From assembly GCF_015352975.1 (NCBI RefSeq), contig NZ_JACYIZ010000001.1, positions 434,001 through 498,000 of the forward strand: 64,000 bases of DNA, in the 5' to 3' direction. Of this stretch, positions 17,451-26,672 are shown in pieces. This DNA is from Aestuariimicrobium ganziense (GTDB taxonomy: Bacteria; Actinomycetota; Actinomycetes; Propionibacteriales; Propionibacteriaceae). The translations under genes and the position numbers were made by a program. The notes beneath the pieces are model-generated. The model was not told the DNA's origin. It saw nothing but the letters and a program-made list of their open reading frames with translations, and ran no database searches. Each line of letters opens with the position of its first letter. Position 1 is the first letter of the stretch.

Positions 17451-18871
17451 TGTCGCACCTCGAACAGATCTCCCAGGTCAACGACTGGATCGAGCAGGCG
17501 CTGCAGACCGCCGACGGTCTGCCCGGCACCGAGCAGGGCTGCGTGGTGATCGTCAACGAGACCAGCCAGGTCAACCTGCGCTGGGCCAACAACCACCTGA
17601 CCACCAACGGCATCATGCACTCGCGCACCGGGCAGGTCGTGGCGCTGGCCCAGGTGGACGACGGTGTGGCCGCGGGCTGCCTCGACGCACCCGTCGCCAG
17701 CGCAGACGACCTGGTCGCGTTGGTGCGGGCCGCTGCCCGGGCGGCAACCCAGACCCCGGCCGACCCCGACGCCATGCCCCTGGCCGACGGCGGCACCGAT
17801 GACGACTTCGGTGCTGCTGCGGTGCCCACCTCGGTGGAGGTGTTCAGCGACCTCGCCGCCGGATTGGGTGCCGCGTTCGAGGCGGCCGGTGAGCACCACC
17901 TGTTCTTCGGGTTCGCCGAGCACACCTCGACCACCACCTGGCTGGGCACCACCGCCGGCACCCGCCGCCGTGCGGTCACCCGCCTGGGTCGGATGGAGCT
18001 GAACGCCAAGCACCCCGACATGATCGGCTCGGCCTGGGTCGGACGAGCGACCACCGACTTCAGCGACGTCGACATCGCCGCGTGCGTCGACGAGGTGCTG
18101 CAGAGGCTGGCCTGGTGTGAGAACCGGATCGAGTTGCCCGCGGGCTCCTACGAGACGATCCTGCCCGGCAGCGCGGTCGCCGACCTGCTGATCTACGCCT
18201 ACTGGACTTCGTCGGGTCGAGACGCCCGCGAGGGACGCACCGTGTTCGCCGGCAAGGGTGGCACCACCCGGGTAGGTGAGCGACTGGCGACGCTGCCGGT
18301 CTCGATCTGGAGCGATCCGACCGCGGCCGGGCTCGAGCAGCCCGGGTTCGCCGTCACGGGTTCCTCACAAGCCGGCACGGCGTCGGTGTTCGACAACGGC
18401 CTCCCGGCGGCACGGGTGGACTGGCTGCGCGACGGCAGGCTCGTCCAGTTGATCGAGACCCGGGCCGAGCTGGCCAAGACCGGAGGCCCTGAGTCACCGC
18501 TGCCGTGGCCGACCGACAACCTGCTGGTCGACGCCGGCGGGACCGCGAGCCTGGACGAGATGATCGCCTCGACCAAGCGCGGACTGCTGCTGACCTGTCT
18601 GTGGTACATCCGCGAGGTCGACCCCGAGACGCTGTTGCTCACCGGCCTCACCCGCGATGGCGTCTACCTGGTCGAGGACGGCCGCGTGACCGGCATGGTG
18701 AACAACTTCCGCTGGAACGAGTCACCGATCTCGCTGCTGGGGCGCGCCACCGAGGCCTCGGTCGCCGAGAAGGTGCTCTGCCGGGAGTGGAACGACTGGT
18801 TCACCCTGACCAGCGCCCCGGCGCTGCGGGTGCCCGACTTCACCATGTCGACGGTGTCGAAGGCCTACTGA
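17450..18871 (+). CDS. tldE: TldE/PmbA-family peptidase partner subunit
   Basis: 473 residues from ATG 17450. It aligns in layout with TldD but lacks the HExxH motif, as expected for the non-catalytic partner. The family C-terminus is visible (LLLTCLWYIREVDPETLLLT, GVYLVEDGRVTGMVNNFRWN). The direct translational coupling to tldD supports a heterodimer. No precursor peptide gene for a RiPP is apparent nearby. An open frame upstream to 17318 lies inside tldD. Confidence 0.92.
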   Translation: MSHLEQISQVNDWIEQALQTADGLPGTEQGCVVIVNETSQVNLRWANNHLTTNGIMHSRTGQVVALAQVDDGVAAGCLDAPVASADDLVALVRAAARAATQTPADPDAMPLADGGTDDDFGAAAVPTSVEVFSDLAAGLGAAFEAAGEHHLFFGFAEHTSTTTWLGTTAGTRRRAVTRLGRMELNAKHPDMIGSAWVGRATTDFSDVDIAACVDEVLQRLAWCENRIELPAGSYETILPGSAVADLLIYAYWTSSGRDAREGRTVFAGKGGTTRVGERLATLPVSIWSDPTAAGLEQPGFAVTGSSQAGTASVFDNGLPAARVDWLRDGRLVQLIETRAELAKTGGPESPLPWPTDNLLVDAGGTASLDEMIASTKRGLLLTCLWYIREVDPETLLLTGLTRDGVYLVEDGRVTGMVNNFRWNESPISLLGRATEASVAEKVLCREWNDWFTLTSAPALRVPDFTMSTVSKAY

Positions 18872-18876
18872 TCCGC

Positions 18877-19357
18877 ATGGACATCGCCCGACGGAGCGTG
18901 CTTGCCGGGATCGTCGTCGCGGCTGCGGCCTGCTCGCAGAAAGACGTGCCGGCGCCCTCACCGTCGGTCAGTGGATCGCCGACGGCCCCGGCGGCCCCCT
19001 CGCCATCACCGGCAACACCGTCAACGACGCCGACGCCCTCCCCGGGCACACCGGTCGCTGACATCCCACTCGACGTCGAGTGGCACCCGATCAGCCTCAC
19101 CGACCAGCAGGGCACAGTCGACGTCTCGATGCACCAGCGGACGATGCGTCCCGGCTTCGAGATCACCCGACAGTGGGTGTGGTTCCACGACTCGATCAAC
19201 CGCACGGCGGGCACACTGCGCGCCGAGGGCGACAGTTTCGTCGTGGTCAAGCCCGCGAGGACGATGGTCGGCTCGCGCGAGCCCGCGGGCAGCACCACGG
19301 GTCGGCTGATCAAAGTTGCTGACCGGGGCCTACGGGACGATGACCTTCAAGCGCTGA
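18877..19357 (+). CDS. Putative lipoprotein with a 3' frameshift
   Basis: The frame starts at ATG 18877, five bases after tldE. It has a twin-Arg-like start (MDIARRSVLAG), a hydrophobic core ending at AAAACS (weak lipobox), a Pro/Ser/Thr linker (about 25-60), then a beta-rich domain. In frame it continues to 19482, but the last 40-odd codons are antisense to helY and rich in Ser/Arg. If one base near 19321 is treated as inserted, the protein instead ends naturally as VATGAYGTMTFKR at 19357. I take the frameshift as real in this sequence; whether it is a mutation or an assembly error is open. No family is recognised. Confidence 0.6.
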
Positions 19358-19376
19358 GCCCGCCCGCCCCTCACTC

Positions 19377-22199
19377 TCAGTCCTCGTCGGGATCGAACTC
19401 GACCACGCCGCGGCGCATGGCGCTGATCACGTCACGGCAGCGGCGGCGCAGGTCGCCCGGGCCGGCAGCGTCGGCGACCTGACCGGCGAAGTCGACCACC
19501 TGGCGCACCCAGCGGACGAAGTCGCCGGCGGGCAGGCCCGAGGTGTACAGCACCACGTCGAGTCCCGCTCCCCCGGCCCAGGCGTGGGCCGCCTCGGCGA
19601 AGCCGATGTCGGGTTCGGGGGCACGGTCGAGCTTGAAGTCGCGCTCGACGAGGCTCACCCGACGCCAGGTCTGGCGCACCAGTTGCCCGGCCTGCTCCGA
19701 AGTGCGGTCGGGCATCCGGGCGATCCGGGCGTGGTCGACCCGACGGGCCTCGTAGACGAAGGTCGACAGCACCGCCGCCAACTGCGGCACGTCGAGGTCG
19801 TCGAAGGCACCGTCACGCAGGCTCTCGGCGGCGACCAGGTCGAGTTCGGAGTAGATGCGCTGCAACCGCAGCCCCTCGGTGGTCACCACGTCGGGATCCT
19901 CCGCGTCGAGGTAGCCCAGGCTGACCAGCACCTGGCAGATCCGGTCGAACCTCACCGCGATGGTGTTGGTGCGCCGGGCCATCCGCTCGGACAGCTCGGT
20001 GTGCTTGCGCTCCAGCCGCATCGCCCGCTCGGCGAACCTGGCATGCGACTCCCGGTCGGGGCAGGCATGGCAGGGGTGTTGGCGCAGCGCCCTGCGCAGC
20101 CGGTCGACCTCGCGGGCGACCTCCTCGTCCCGATCGGGACGAGACCGGGCCGGGGGCTCGGGTTGCAGCAGCGAGAGCCGGTCGAGCAGTGACGCCGCCA
20201 GTGACTTGCGCGCCGGGGCCGACTTGGGGTCGAAGCGGCGAGGGATCCTGATCCGGCCGACGCTGGCGGTGGGGGTCGGGAAGTCCTTCAACGTGAGCCT
20301 GACCAGGTCACGCTTCTCGGTCATCACCAGCGGGTGCGGTTCGGCGTCTCGTCCCCGCCCGGGGTCGACGACCGCCGCCCAGCCACCGTGGCGACCGTGC
20401 GGCACCCAGATGATGTCGCCCGGCTCGAGGGCCAACAGGGCACTCAGCGACTCGGCCCGGTGGTCAGCCTTGCGTCCCCGAGCCGCCTCGGCCTCGAGCC
20501 TCGACAGTTGCTCTCGCAGCCGGGCGTACTCGGCGAAGTCCCCCAGGTGGCAACTGGCCGACTCGAGGTAGCCGGCGATCGCCTCCTCATCCCGGTTGGC
20601 CTCGCGTGCCATGCCGACCACGGTGCGGTCGGTCTGGAACTGGGCGAAGCTCTGCTCGAGCAGGCTACGGGCCTGGGCACGTCCCAGGCGGGCGACCAGG
20701 TTGACCGCCATGTTGTAGGTCGGGGCGAACGAACTGCGCAGCGGGTAGGTGCGACGCGACGCCAGTCCGGCCAGGGCCCTGGGGTCGATCCCGGCCTGCC
20801 AGAGCACGACGGCATGGCCCTCGACGTCGATGCCGCGCCGGCCCGCTCGTCCGGTCAGCTGCGTGTACTCACCGGGGGTGATGTCGGCGTGGGTCTCGCC
20901 GTTGTACTTGACCAGCTTCTCGATCACCACGGTGCGGGCGGGCATGTTGATGCCCAGGGCCAGCGTCTCGGTGGCGTAGACCACCTTGATCAGCCCGGCC
21001 TCGAATCCCTCCTCGACCACCGCCTTGTAGGCGGGCAGGATGCCGGCGTGGTGCGCAGCGATGCCGCGGGTGAGGGCCTCGACGAAGGTGTCGTGGTCGA
21101 GGGCGCGTCGTTCGGCGTCGTCCAGCCCGCCAGTGTGGCGGTCGACGATCTCGCGCAGTTCACGCGCCTCCGCGGCGTTGGTGAGCCGGATGCCGCTGCC
21201 CAACAGCTGCCTCACGGCACCGTCGCAGCCCTGGCGGGAGAAGATGAACACGATCGCCGGCAGCAGGTCGTGGCTGCGCAGCACCTCGACGGTTGCGTCT
21301 CGGCGTGGAGTCAGACTGGGACGACGGTCACGCTCGTCACGGCCTCGTCCACCGTCACGACCACGGTCGTGGTGGGCACCGCCGAAGCGGCCCGAGCCGT
21401 GGTGCACCTCGCGACGACCCCGCCCGCTGCGACCGCGTGGGCGTCGGGCGTCGTCTCGGACGGCACGGGTCTCCTGCTTCGACAGGGTGAGCAGTTCGGG
21501 GTTGACGTCGGGGGCGCGCGTCGCCGGGAGCGCCATCTCGGTGGGCGCCTGGCCGTCGAACAGGTCGAGCAGCCGCCGCCCGGCCATCACGTGCTGGTAC
21601 AGCGGCACCGGGCGGCGTTCGGAGAGCACGACCTCGACCCGGCCACGCACCTCGGCCAACCAGTCTCCGAACTCCTCGGCGTTGCTGACCGTGGCCGACA
21701 GGCTGATCACCTGCACCTCGGGGGCCAGACCGAGGATGACCTCTTCCCAGACCGCACCGCGGAACCGGTCGGCCAGGTAGTGCACCTCGTCCATCACCAC
21801 GTAGCCGAGGTTGCCCAGCGTGGTCGACTCGGCGTGGATCATGTTGCGCAGCACCTCGGTGGTCATCACCACCACCTGCGCGTCACCGTTGATCGAGGTG
21901 TCACCAGTCAGCAGCCCGACCCGGTCGGGCCCGTGGCGCTCGACCAGGTCGTGGAACTTCTGGTTCGACAGCGCCTTGATCGGGGTGGTGTAGAAGCACT
22001 TGCGGCCCAACTGCAGGGCACACCAGACCGCGAACTCCCCCACCACCGTCTTGCCGGCGCCGGTCGGGGCGGCGACCAACACCCCCGCACCGTCCTCGAC
22101 CAGCCGGCAGGCCGCGAGTTGGTAGTCGTCGAGTTCGAACTCGTAGCCGGTGACGAACGCAGCCAGCAGCGGCCCGTGGCCGGACGTGGTCTCGCTCAC
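19377..22199 (-). CDS. helY: Ski2/Mtr4-like DEVH-box helicase
   Basis: This 940-residue helicase has Walker A APTGAGKTVVGEF, motif II DEVHYLADRFRG, motif III LSATVSN, and motif VI TGRAGRRGID, followed by the Ski2-type C-terminal region. It matches actinobacterial HelY by length and by position next to dagK-tatC-tatA-pafC-pafB. The expected role is ATP-driven unwinding of RNA or RNA/DNA. Between the two RecA domains (about residues 240-300) is an Arg/Gly/Asp-rich disordered insert. The GTG start at 22199 overlaps the dagK stop by 4 nt. Confidence 0.93.
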   Translation of the reverse strand: MSETTSGHGPLLAAFVTGYEFELDDYQLAACRLVEDGAGVLVAAPTGAGKTVVGEFAVWCALQLGRKCFYTTPIKALSNQKFHDLVERHGPDRVGLLTGDTSINGDAQVVVMTTEVLRNMIHAESTTLGNLGYVVMDEVHYLADRFRGAVWEEVILGLAPEVQVISLSATVSNAEEFGDWLAEVRGRVEVVLSERRPVPLYQHVMAGRRLLDLFDGQAPTEMALPATRAPDVNPELLTLSKQETRAVRDDARRPRGRSGRGRREVHHGSGRFGGAHHDRGRDGGRGRDERDRRPSLTPRRDATVEVLRSHDLLPAIVFIFSRQGCDGAVRQLLGSGIRLTNAAEARELREIVDRHTGGLDDAERRALDHDTFVEALTRGIAAHHAGILPAYKAVVEEGFEAGLIKVVYATETLALGINMPARTVVIEKLVKYNGETHADITPGEYTQLTGRAGRRGIDVEGHAVVLWQAGIDPRALAGLASRRTYPLRSSFAPTYNMAVNLVARLGRAQARSLLEQSFAQFQTDRTVVGMAREANRDEEAIAGYLESASCHLGDFAEYARLREQLSRLEAEAARGRKADHRAESLSALLALEPGDIIWVPHGRHGGWAAVVDPGRGRDAEPHPLVMTEKRDLVRLTLKDFPTPTASVGRIRIPRRFDPKSAPARKSLAASLLDRLSLLQPEPPARSRPDRDEEVAREVDRLRRALRQHPCHACPDRESHARFAERAMRLERKHTELSERMARRTNTIAVRFDRICQVLVSLGYLDAEDPDVVTTEGLRLQRIYSELDLVAAESLRDGAFDDLDVPQLAAVLSTFVYEARRVDHARIARMPDRTSEQAGQLVRQTWRRVSLVERDFKLDRAPEPDIGFAEAAHAWAGGAGLDVVLYTSGLPAGDFVRWVRQVVDFAGQVADAAGPGDLRRRCRDVISAMRRGVVEFDPDED

Positions 22200-23179
22200 G
22201 CTGGCCGCACCCGCTCAGGGACCAGCGGGCGCGGGCGGACGACGTGCAGCGCGCCGGGGACGGCCTCGATGGTCAGCGGTGGCACCCCGAGCACCTCGCC
22301 GTCGCCCTCACCGAGCATGCCCTCGCCGTCGATCCGGATGCTGTGGGCCCGGATTTGGCGCACCGCGGGGTGCCGGACGAACGAGCCGTCGAACAGCCGG
22401 GGCAGCAACCGCAGCAGGGTGCCGCGAGTGACCGGGCTGACCAGGGTGATGTCGAGCAGTCCGTCGTGCACGTCGGCGTTCGGGGCGATGCGCATGCCGC
22501 CACCGAAGTACACCGAGTTCGAGACCGCCACGACCATCGCCTGCTGAGTCGAGGTCTGGCCGTCGATCGTGAGCTGGTAGCGCATCGGTGAGAACCTGGC
22601 CAGTTCATGCAGCGCGTGCCAGACGTAGGTCAGTGTGCCGAGTTGGGCCACCGACTGGCGCACGGCCTGGCTGACGACGGCGTCGTAGCCGGTGCTGACC
22701 GTGCAGCCGACCCAGGCCTGCTCGACCCCGTCGGCGAGGTCACCGGTGACCCGGTTGAGGTCGACGGTGTCGATGGTGCCGTGGGCGGCGGTGTGCGGGG
22801 CCCGGCGCAGGTTGAGCGGGATGCCCAGCCCTCGGCAGAAGTCGTTGCCGGTGCCGGCCGGGATGATGGCCAGGGGCACCGGGGTGGCCGCGCAGGCGTT
22901 GATGCCGATGTGGGCCATGCCGTCGCCACCGACGACCACGAGCAGGTCGCGCGAGATCCCGTCGCCGTACAGGTCGGGCTTGGCCATGGCCCTTTCGACA
23001 GCGGCACGACAACGCGCGACGGACTCGTCATAGCTGGCAGTGCGCTCGACGGTGATCGGAGCCTGCGGGGCCACTTGGCGCAGTTGGGCGACGATGCGTG
23101 ACAGCGCCCGGCCGGCACGGCCTCGTCCGGCGGCGGGGTTCACGACCAACGTGATGCCGGTGGCCTCCTGGCTGCGCAT
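22196..23179 (-). CDS. Diacylglycerol / lipid kinase family protein
   Basis: 327 residues of the DagK/YegS lipid-kinase family. The N-terminal VNPAAGRGRAGRA loop and VVVGGDGMAHIGINA are the nucleotide-binding GGDG motif, and PAGTGNDFCRGLGIP follows. The C-terminal lobe has the beta-sandwich with DVHDGLLDI. Likely reaction: ATP-dependent phosphorylation of diacylglycerol or a related lipid at the inner membrane face. It is co-translated with helY; the pair is conserved in actinobacteria. Confidence 0.9.
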   Translation of the reverse strand: MRSQEATGITLVVNPAAGRGRAGRALSRIVAQLRQVAPQAPITVERTASYDESVARCRAAVERAMAKPDLYGDGISRDLLVVVGGDGMAHIGINACAATPVPLAIIPAGTGNDFCRGLGIPLNLRRAPHTAAHGTIDTVDLNRVTGDLADGVEQAWVGCTVSTGYDAVVSQAVRQSVAQLGTLTYVWHALHELARFSPMRYQLTIDGQTSTQQAMVVAVSNSVYFGGGMRIAPNADVHDGLLDITLVSPVTRGTLLRLLPRLFDGSFVRHPAVRQIRAHSIRIDGEGMLGEGDGEVLGVPPLTIEAVPGALHVVRPRPLVPERVRPA

Positions 23180-23197
23180 GGCGTGTGGCCGACTGGC

Positions 23198-24046
23198 TCA
23201 GTCGACGCTGACGCGGTCGTCGGCCAGCACGATCTCGTCACTCCGGCTGGCCACGGCCTTGTCGTGGGCCTTGCAGATCAGTTCCGAGACCAAGTACATC
23301 AGCACCATCGGCAACGCCAGGGCCAGCATGGCGAACGGGTCGACCGAGGGCGTGGCGATCGCAGCGAACACGAAGCACGAGAACACAGCCACGCTGCGCG
23401 CACGGGCCAACTGGGTGGCCTTGACCACGCCGATCATGTTGAGCGCCACCAGCACCACCGGCAGCAGGAACGACAACCCGAACACCAGCAGCATGCGCAG
23501 TTCGAACGCCAGGAAGGTGTTGAGGTCGTTGAGGTTGAGGATGCCCTCAGGGTTGAAGTTGAGGAGTACTGCGAAACCCTTGGGGGTGACGATGTAGCCC
23601 AGCGCCACGCCCATCAGGAACAGCGGGATCGCCGAGCCCAGGAAGCGCACGGCGTACTTCTTCTCGTTGGCCAACAGGCCGGGCACGATGAAGGCCCAGA
23701 ACTGGTAGAGCCACACCGGGCAGGAGGCGATCAGGCCCGCCACGCCGGCGATCTTCAGCATGAACATGAAGCCGCCGGTCAGTTCCTTGATGATCACCTC
23801 GGACTGGGCGCCCGGATTGGATCTCTTGTAGGACTCGATCGCGGTGTCGATCGGCCACATCACGACCTTGGTCAGGTCCTTGTGGAAGACCAAGCCGATC
23901 GCCGTCATCAGCACGATGGCGATCGCCGAGATGACGACCCGGTAGCGCAGCTCCTTGAGGTGGTCGACCAACGCCATGGTGCCGTCGACAGTCGGCGCCG
24001 GCGGGGTCAACCACCCCAACTTGAGCTGGTGCAGCCTGAGGGCCAT
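23198..24046 (-). CDS. tatC: Sec-independent protein translocase TatC
   Basis: This 282-residue polytopic protein has six predicted membrane helices. The TatC start motif MALVDHLKELRYRVV is at residues 24-38, so the protein begins either at ATG 24046 (GAGG 10 nt upstream) or at ATG 23977. The FMFMLKIAGVAGLIASCPVW region and the glutamate-containing first cytoplasmic loop are typical of the receptor for twin-arginine signal peptides. It lies 14 nt after tatA. Confidence 0.95.
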   Translation of the reverse strand: MALRLHQLKLGWLTPPAPTVDGTMALVDHLKELRYRVVISAIAIVLMTAIGLVFHKDLTKVVMWPIDTAIESYKRSNPGAQSEVIIKELTGGFMFMLKIAGVAGLIASCPVWLYQFWAFIVPGLLANEKKYAVRFLGSAIPLFLMGVALGYIVTPKGFAVLLNFNPEGILNLNDLNTFLAFELRMLLVFGLSFLLPVVLVALNMIGVVKATQLARARSVAVFSCFVFAAIATPSVDPFAMLALALPMVLMYLVSELICKAHDKAVASRSDEIVLADDRVSVD

Positions 24047-24060
24047 CGGGACGACCAGCC

Positions 24061-24360
24061 TCAGATCTTGGCGTTGCCGTCGGGGTCGACCTCGCCGACC
24101 GGACGAGCGGGCGCGTCGGCGCGGGGGGCCTCGACCCGGTCAGCGGCGCGGGCGGCCTCGGCCGCCTCAGCCTCGGCAGCAGCAGCGTCCTTGGCGGCCT
24201 TGTCAGCCTTGTCAGCCTCACGCAGCCCGCGGGTCTCCTCCTTGAACTCGCGGATCGCGCGTCCGGTGCCCTTGCCGACACCCGCGAGGCGGCTGCCGCC
24301 GAACAGCAACAGCGCCACGGCAAGGATGATCAGCAGCTCAGGCCATCCGAGTCCAAACAT
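24061..24360 (-). CDS. tatA: Sec-independent protein translocase TatA
   Basis: 99 residues from ATG 24360 (MFGLGWPELLII). One N-terminal membrane helix, the FGGSRL hinge and an amphipathic helix (GTGRAIREFKEE), followed by a charged tail of about 55 residues rich in Ala, Glu and Asp. It forms the Tat pore with TatC. No tatB is next to it, which is usual in this gene block. A longer frame to 24396 lacks the family start. Confidence 0.93.
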   Translation of the reverse strand: MFGLGWPELLIILAVALLLFGGSRLAGVGKGTGRAIREFKEETRGLREADKADKAAKDAAAAEAEAAEAARAADRVEAPRADAPARPVGEVDPDGNAKI

Positions 24361-24465
24361 GTCCAGCTCACTTTCCCCGGCCGGGGGTCCGGCCAACAGT
24401 TCTTCGGCGGTCGTGCGACCGTCATGGTCATCGTACGTTGCCCAGCAAAGTACGCCAGGGCCTCG

Positions 24466-24639
24466 TCAGCGTGGCGTCTCGAGCTGGGCGAGCAGTTCCT
24501 GCAGTTCCTCGGCGCGCTTGCCCAGCATCTCGATCTCCGAGCCCAGGTCGGCTGCCTTGTGGGCCAACCAGACTGCATAGCTGATCACCATGATCAGCCC
24601 GCCCACGGCGATGCCGAGGAAGATGAAGACCCACACCAT
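24466..24639 (-). CDS. Small single-TM protein with coiled coil
   Basis: 57 residues from ATG 24639: one membrane helix (about 2-24, VFIFLGIAVGGLIMVISYAVW), then a short charged coiled coil (GSEIEMLGKRAEELQELLAQLE). It sits between pafC and tatA, 10 nt after the pafC stop. The longer frame to 24702 lies inside pafC. The function is unknown; size and position suggest a membrane-bound partner in the same operon. Confidence 0.7.
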   Translation of the reverse strand: MVWVFIFLGIAVGGLIMVISYAVWLAHKAADLGSEIEMLGKRAEELQELLAQLETPR

Positions 24640-24649
24640 GGCGACGACC

Positions 24650-25612
24650 CTACAGCCCCGCCACGCCCTGCTGCAGGGCCAGCGCCTCGGTGGCCAGTTC
24701 ACGGGCCATGGCCGCGGCCTCGGGCGGCTCGGTGCGCCTGACCCCCTCAGCCAGGGTCAGCAGCTGGCGGGTCACCCACTGCGGGTCGACCACCCGGAAG
24801 CTGGCGACCACGGTGCCGTCGTCGGTGCGCCGGACCGATTCGGTGGGGTCGTACTCGACCACCCACGCCGCCTCAGGGGCCAGTTCCAGGGTGACGTCAC
24901 TGGCGCCGACCACGTCGTCGAACCAGCCGGTGGCCATCGGCGGCAGCTCTTTGTGGTCGTCGGCGGCCTCGTCCAGCACCTCGACCTCGGCAACCCTGTC
25001 CAGCCGGAAGGTGCGCCAGTCGCTGCGAGCCAGGCTCCACCCGCGCAGGTAGGCCACACCGTCACGCAGCACGATGGCGGCCGGGTCGACCTCGGGTCGG
25101 GTGGTCTGCCCCCGGTTGAGCCCGTCGTAGGTGAGCCTGACCCGTCGGCGCGCCTCGATGGCCTGCTGCAACTGGTCGCGCACCGCCTCGGGGCCGCCGG
25201 TGATGCCGACAGCCACCGGCGCGGCGGCGTTCTCACCGGCCAGTTGCTCGAGCTTGGCCAGGGTGGAGGCCACCACCTGGCGCTGGTCGCCGGTGGCGAG
25301 TTCTGCCAGCACCGAGACCGCCACCCGCAGGCTGAACACCTCGTCGGCGGTGAACCGCATCGGTCGTGACAGGTACTCGGCGTTGGTCAGGTTGATCACG
25401 CCCTCGGACTCGACCAACTCCATGTCGACCTCGATCAGGTCGCCGGGCAGTCCCCCGGGAAGCCCGCACATCCAGGCGACCTTGAGGTCACGCAGCAGTT
25501 CGGCCTCGCTGACCTGAAGGTGGGCGGCCACGTCGGCCATCCGGCTGCCGGGATGGGCCTGGAGGTAGGGAATCAGGTTGAGCACCCGGGCGACCTGGTC
25601 GAACGACTTCAC
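24650..25612 (-). CDS. pafC: WYL-domain regulator PafC
   Basis: 320 residues from GTG 25612, overlapping pafB as GTGA. An N-terminal winged helix (VAAHLQVSEAELLRDLKVAW) is followed by a WYL domain with the variant GVAYLRGWSLARSDWRTFRLDRV and a WCX C-terminal domain. In mycobacteria PafB and PafC act as a heterodimer that activates the RecA/LexA-independent DNA-damage genes after binding single-stranded DNA. The gene pair with pafB, the length and the position match. Confidence 0.92.
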   Translation of the reverse strand: MKSFDQVARVLNLIPYLQAHPGSRMADVAAHLQVSEAELLRDLKVAWMCGLPGGLPGDLIEVDMELVESEGVINLTNAEYLSRPMRFTADEVFSLRVAVSVLAELATGDQRQVVASTLAKLEQLAGENAAAPVAVGITGGPEAVRDQLQQAIEARRRVRLTYDGLNRGQTTRPEVDPAAIVLRDGVAYLRGWSLARSDWRTFRLDRVAEVEVLDEAADDHKELPPMATGWFDDVVGASDVTLELAPEAAWVVEYDPTESVRRTDDGTVVASFRVVDPQWVTRQLLTLAEGVRRTEPPEAAAMARELATEALALQQGVAGL

Positions 25613-26607
25613 GAGGAGCTCCCCTCGTCGGCCTGCGCCGGGTGCGCCTCGAGCACCCGCTGCAGGTGCTCGGCGTGGGCCCGCACCAGGTGGTCGGGTT
25701 CGACCACGGCCACGTGCGGCGCGGCGGCAGCCAACTCCTGCACCATGGCGTGGGTGCGCACGTAGGGCACCCACCACAGCTCGAAGCCCTCGGGCAACCG
25801 TGCCGCGAGGCTCTCGGGCACATCGTCGGCCGAGACGGCTCGTCCGCGCCGGCGAAGACCCGGGGCGTGCTCGCCGCGGATCGCGACCAGGGCCTGCCCT
25901 GACTGCTCCTGGTCGTCGACAGCGACCCTGGTGTCGACCTGCTCGGGAACGGTGAAGGCCCCGGGCTTGCCGACGAGTTGGGGTGCGGAGGTGATCCGGC
26001 TGATCTTGAAGGTGCGCCGCTCGCCGCGTCCGCGGTCGAAGCCGATCAGGTACCAGGCACCCGAGCGCAACGGCATGGCCCACGGTTCGACGGTGCGCAC
26101 CTCGTCGCCGCCGCGGTAACGGAACGCGACCGCCTGCTGGGCCAGGAACGCGTCCTTGACCACCTCGAAGGCCGGGTCGGGAGCGTTAACCACCGGTTGC
26201 AGCGCCGCCAGGCGTGACGAGTCGGGGTCGACACCCGCCGCGCGCAGCTTGGTCAACGCCATCCGGGTCGACTCGGCCGAACTGGCCTGCTGCCATACCT
26301 GGGCGGCCAGCCCGAGCACAGCCGCCTCAGCCGGGCTGAACTCCATGGCTGGGAGTTCGAAGTCACTGCGTGGGATCCGGTAGCCGACCGCATCACCGTG
26401 GAAGGACTCGTGGCTGCCAGTCTCGATCGGCACCCCCATGGCGCGCAGGTCGTCCTTGTCGCGCTCGAAGGTGCGTTCGAAGGCGGCATCACTGAGGTCG
26501 CGGTAGCCCTCGACAGTGGTCCGGATCCGCTCGCGGGTGAGGAACTGGCGCGACCCGAGCAGCATGATGGTGAGGTTGACGATACGTTCTGACTTGCGTT
26601 GCGACAT
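25609..26607 (-). CDS. pafB: WYL-domain regulator PafB
   Basis: 332 residues. ATG 26607 (MSQRKSERIVNLTIMLLGSR) is preferred because GGAGG lies about 10 nt upstream; GTG 26616 would leave only 2 nt. N-terminal winged helix (FLTRERIRTTVEGYRDLSDAAFERTFERD, in parts), then a WYL domain showing the name motif SGAWYLIGFDRGRGERRTF. Partner of PafC in the mitomycin-type DNA-damage response of actinobacteria. Despite the name, it is not needed for pupylation itself. Confidence 0.92.
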   Translation of the reverse strand: MSQRKSERIVNLTIMLLGSRQFLTRERIRTTVEGYRDLSDAAFERTFERDKDDLRAMGVPIETGSHESFHGDAVGYRIPRSDFELPAMEFSPAEAAVLGLAAQVWQQASSAESTRMALTKLRAAGVDPDSSRLAALQPVVNAPDPAFEVVKDAFLAQQAVAFRYRGGDEVRTVEPWAMPLRSGAWYLIGFDRGRGERRTFKISRITSAPQLVGKPGAFTVPEQVDTRVAVDDQEQSGQALVAIRGEHAPGLRRRGRAVSADDVPESLAARLPEGFELWWVPYVRTHAMVQELAAAAPHVAVVEPDHLVRAHAEHLQRVLEAHPAQADEGSSS

Positions 26608-26672
26608 CTCCACCACCCCTCCGTGGGGGAAGGCTAGCAGCGCTGCTCAGACCCGACGGAAGGGGCGCGCTG

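Noticed and set aside
20334..22547. 737-codon plus-strand open frame opposite helY
   Set aside because: It mirrors the helicase gene in the third-position shadow frame; the composition is typical of antisense frames in GC-rich DNA.
24650..26607. WYL proteins as part of a defence system
   Set aside because: WYL regulators often accompany CRISPR or other defence genes, but these two are in the standard PafB-PafC position with tat genes and helY; no defence effectors are nearby.
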